7,012 nucleotides of DNA from Comamonas sp. lk (GTDB lineage Bacteria > Pseudomonadota > Gammaproteobacteria > Burkholderiales > Burkholderiaceae_C): assembly GCA_945875225.1 (NCBI GenBank), contig CAMCJY010000105.1:1-7012 (forward strand), given 5' to 3'. Shown here in pieces: positions 6,253-7,012 of the stretch. A model generated the notes under the pieces. It saw only the letters and a list, made by a program, of their open reading frames with translations. It had not been told where the DNA came from and made no database searches. The position numbers and the translations under genes are program-made. Position 1 is the first letter of the stretch. Every line of letters starts with the position of its first letter.

Positions 6253-6270
6253 TAATTCAGTTTTGAATTA
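6253..6270. promoter_or_regulatory. Interrupted palindrome, candidate operator in the gntR-mutase intergenic region
   Basis: TAATTCA (6253-6259) and TGAATTA (6264-6270) are perfect inverted 7-bp arms around GTTT. A further TGAAT half-site lies at 6278-6282, one and a half helical turns from the previous one, and ATAATTAT (6271-6278) is itself a palindrome. The whole block is AT-rich within a GC-rich neighbourhood and overlaps the putative -35 of the mutase promoter. This is a natural candidate binding site for the divergent GntR protein. It does not match the classic FadR TGG-N5-CCA core, so the assignment is an inference. Confidence 0.5.
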
Positions 6271-6290
6271 ATAATTATGAATGATAGAAT
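6263..6290 (+). promoter_or_regulatory. Candidate sigma-70 promoter for the methylmalonyl-CoA mutase gene
   Basis: TTGAAT (6263-6268, four of six -35 matches) and TAGAAT (6285-6290, five of six -10 matches) are separated by 16 bp. They predict a start near 6297 and a leader of about 32 bases with GAAAG (6316-6320) as a modest ribosome site. The -35 lies inside the right arm of the palindrome, so a bound regulator would compete with RNA polymerase. Confidence 0.45.
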
Positions 6291-6304
6291 GCGAGGACAG
6301 ACAA
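6274..6304 (-). promoter_or_regulatory. Weak candidate promoter for the gntR-hydrolase operon
   Basis: On the minus strand, TTGTCT (6304-6299) and CATAAT (6279-6274) resemble -35 and -10 elements, but their 19-bp spacing is long. It would overlap the mutase promoter face to face. The divergent gene arrangement requires some leftward promoter in this 94-bp gap; this is the best I can see. Confidence 0.22.
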
Positions 6305-6328
6305 AATCTTGATTTGAAAGCCCGTGCC

Positions 6329-7012
<684 letters not shown>

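Overview
The window is GC-rich (except for one AT-rich intergenic stretch) and densely packed with genes. It looks like ordinary core chromosome of a betaproteobacterium, most likely Burkholderiales and plausibly Comamonadaceae. That placement rests on the protein flavour (Lgt, DusA, methylmalonyl-CoA mutase with a divergent FCD-type GntR regulator) and on the high-GC codon choice. It is an inference, not a database match. I see no mobile element, CRISPR array, rRNA, tRNA or prophage signal.

Layout. Positions 1-158 hold a terminator-like hairpin from something to the left, then a leader. Next come lgt (lipoprotein maturation) and, 12 bases later, a crotonase-family gene, probably in the same transcript. 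After a gap with a perfect inverted repeat there is a c-di-GMP-type signalling protein with an N-terminal receiver and a C-terminal HD-GYP domain. Its receiver lacks the phospho-accepting aspartate. A 140-bp gap leads to dusA (tRNA dihydrouridine synthase), whose last codons overlap the start of an EamA/DMT-family transporter.

The right part is on the other strand. A FadR-type GntR regulator is transcribed leftward and is translationally coupled (TGATG overlap) to a small YqiA-like alpha/beta-hydrolase. That hydrolase ends 6 bp from the end of the transporter gene, so the two units converge. Divergent from the regulator, across a 94-bp AT-rich region with an 18-bp interrupted palindrome, begins a methylmalonyl-CoA mutase large-subunit gene that runs off the right edge. 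The divergent pair suggests local control of the propionyl-CoA/methylmalonyl-CoA route by the GntR protein.

I did not find a clearly novel multi-gene system. The points most worth checking are the missing phospho-Asp in the receiver of the HD-GYP protein, the palindrome overlapping the putative mutase promoter, two genes that look leaderless, and a crotonase with only one of the two usual catalytic glutamates.
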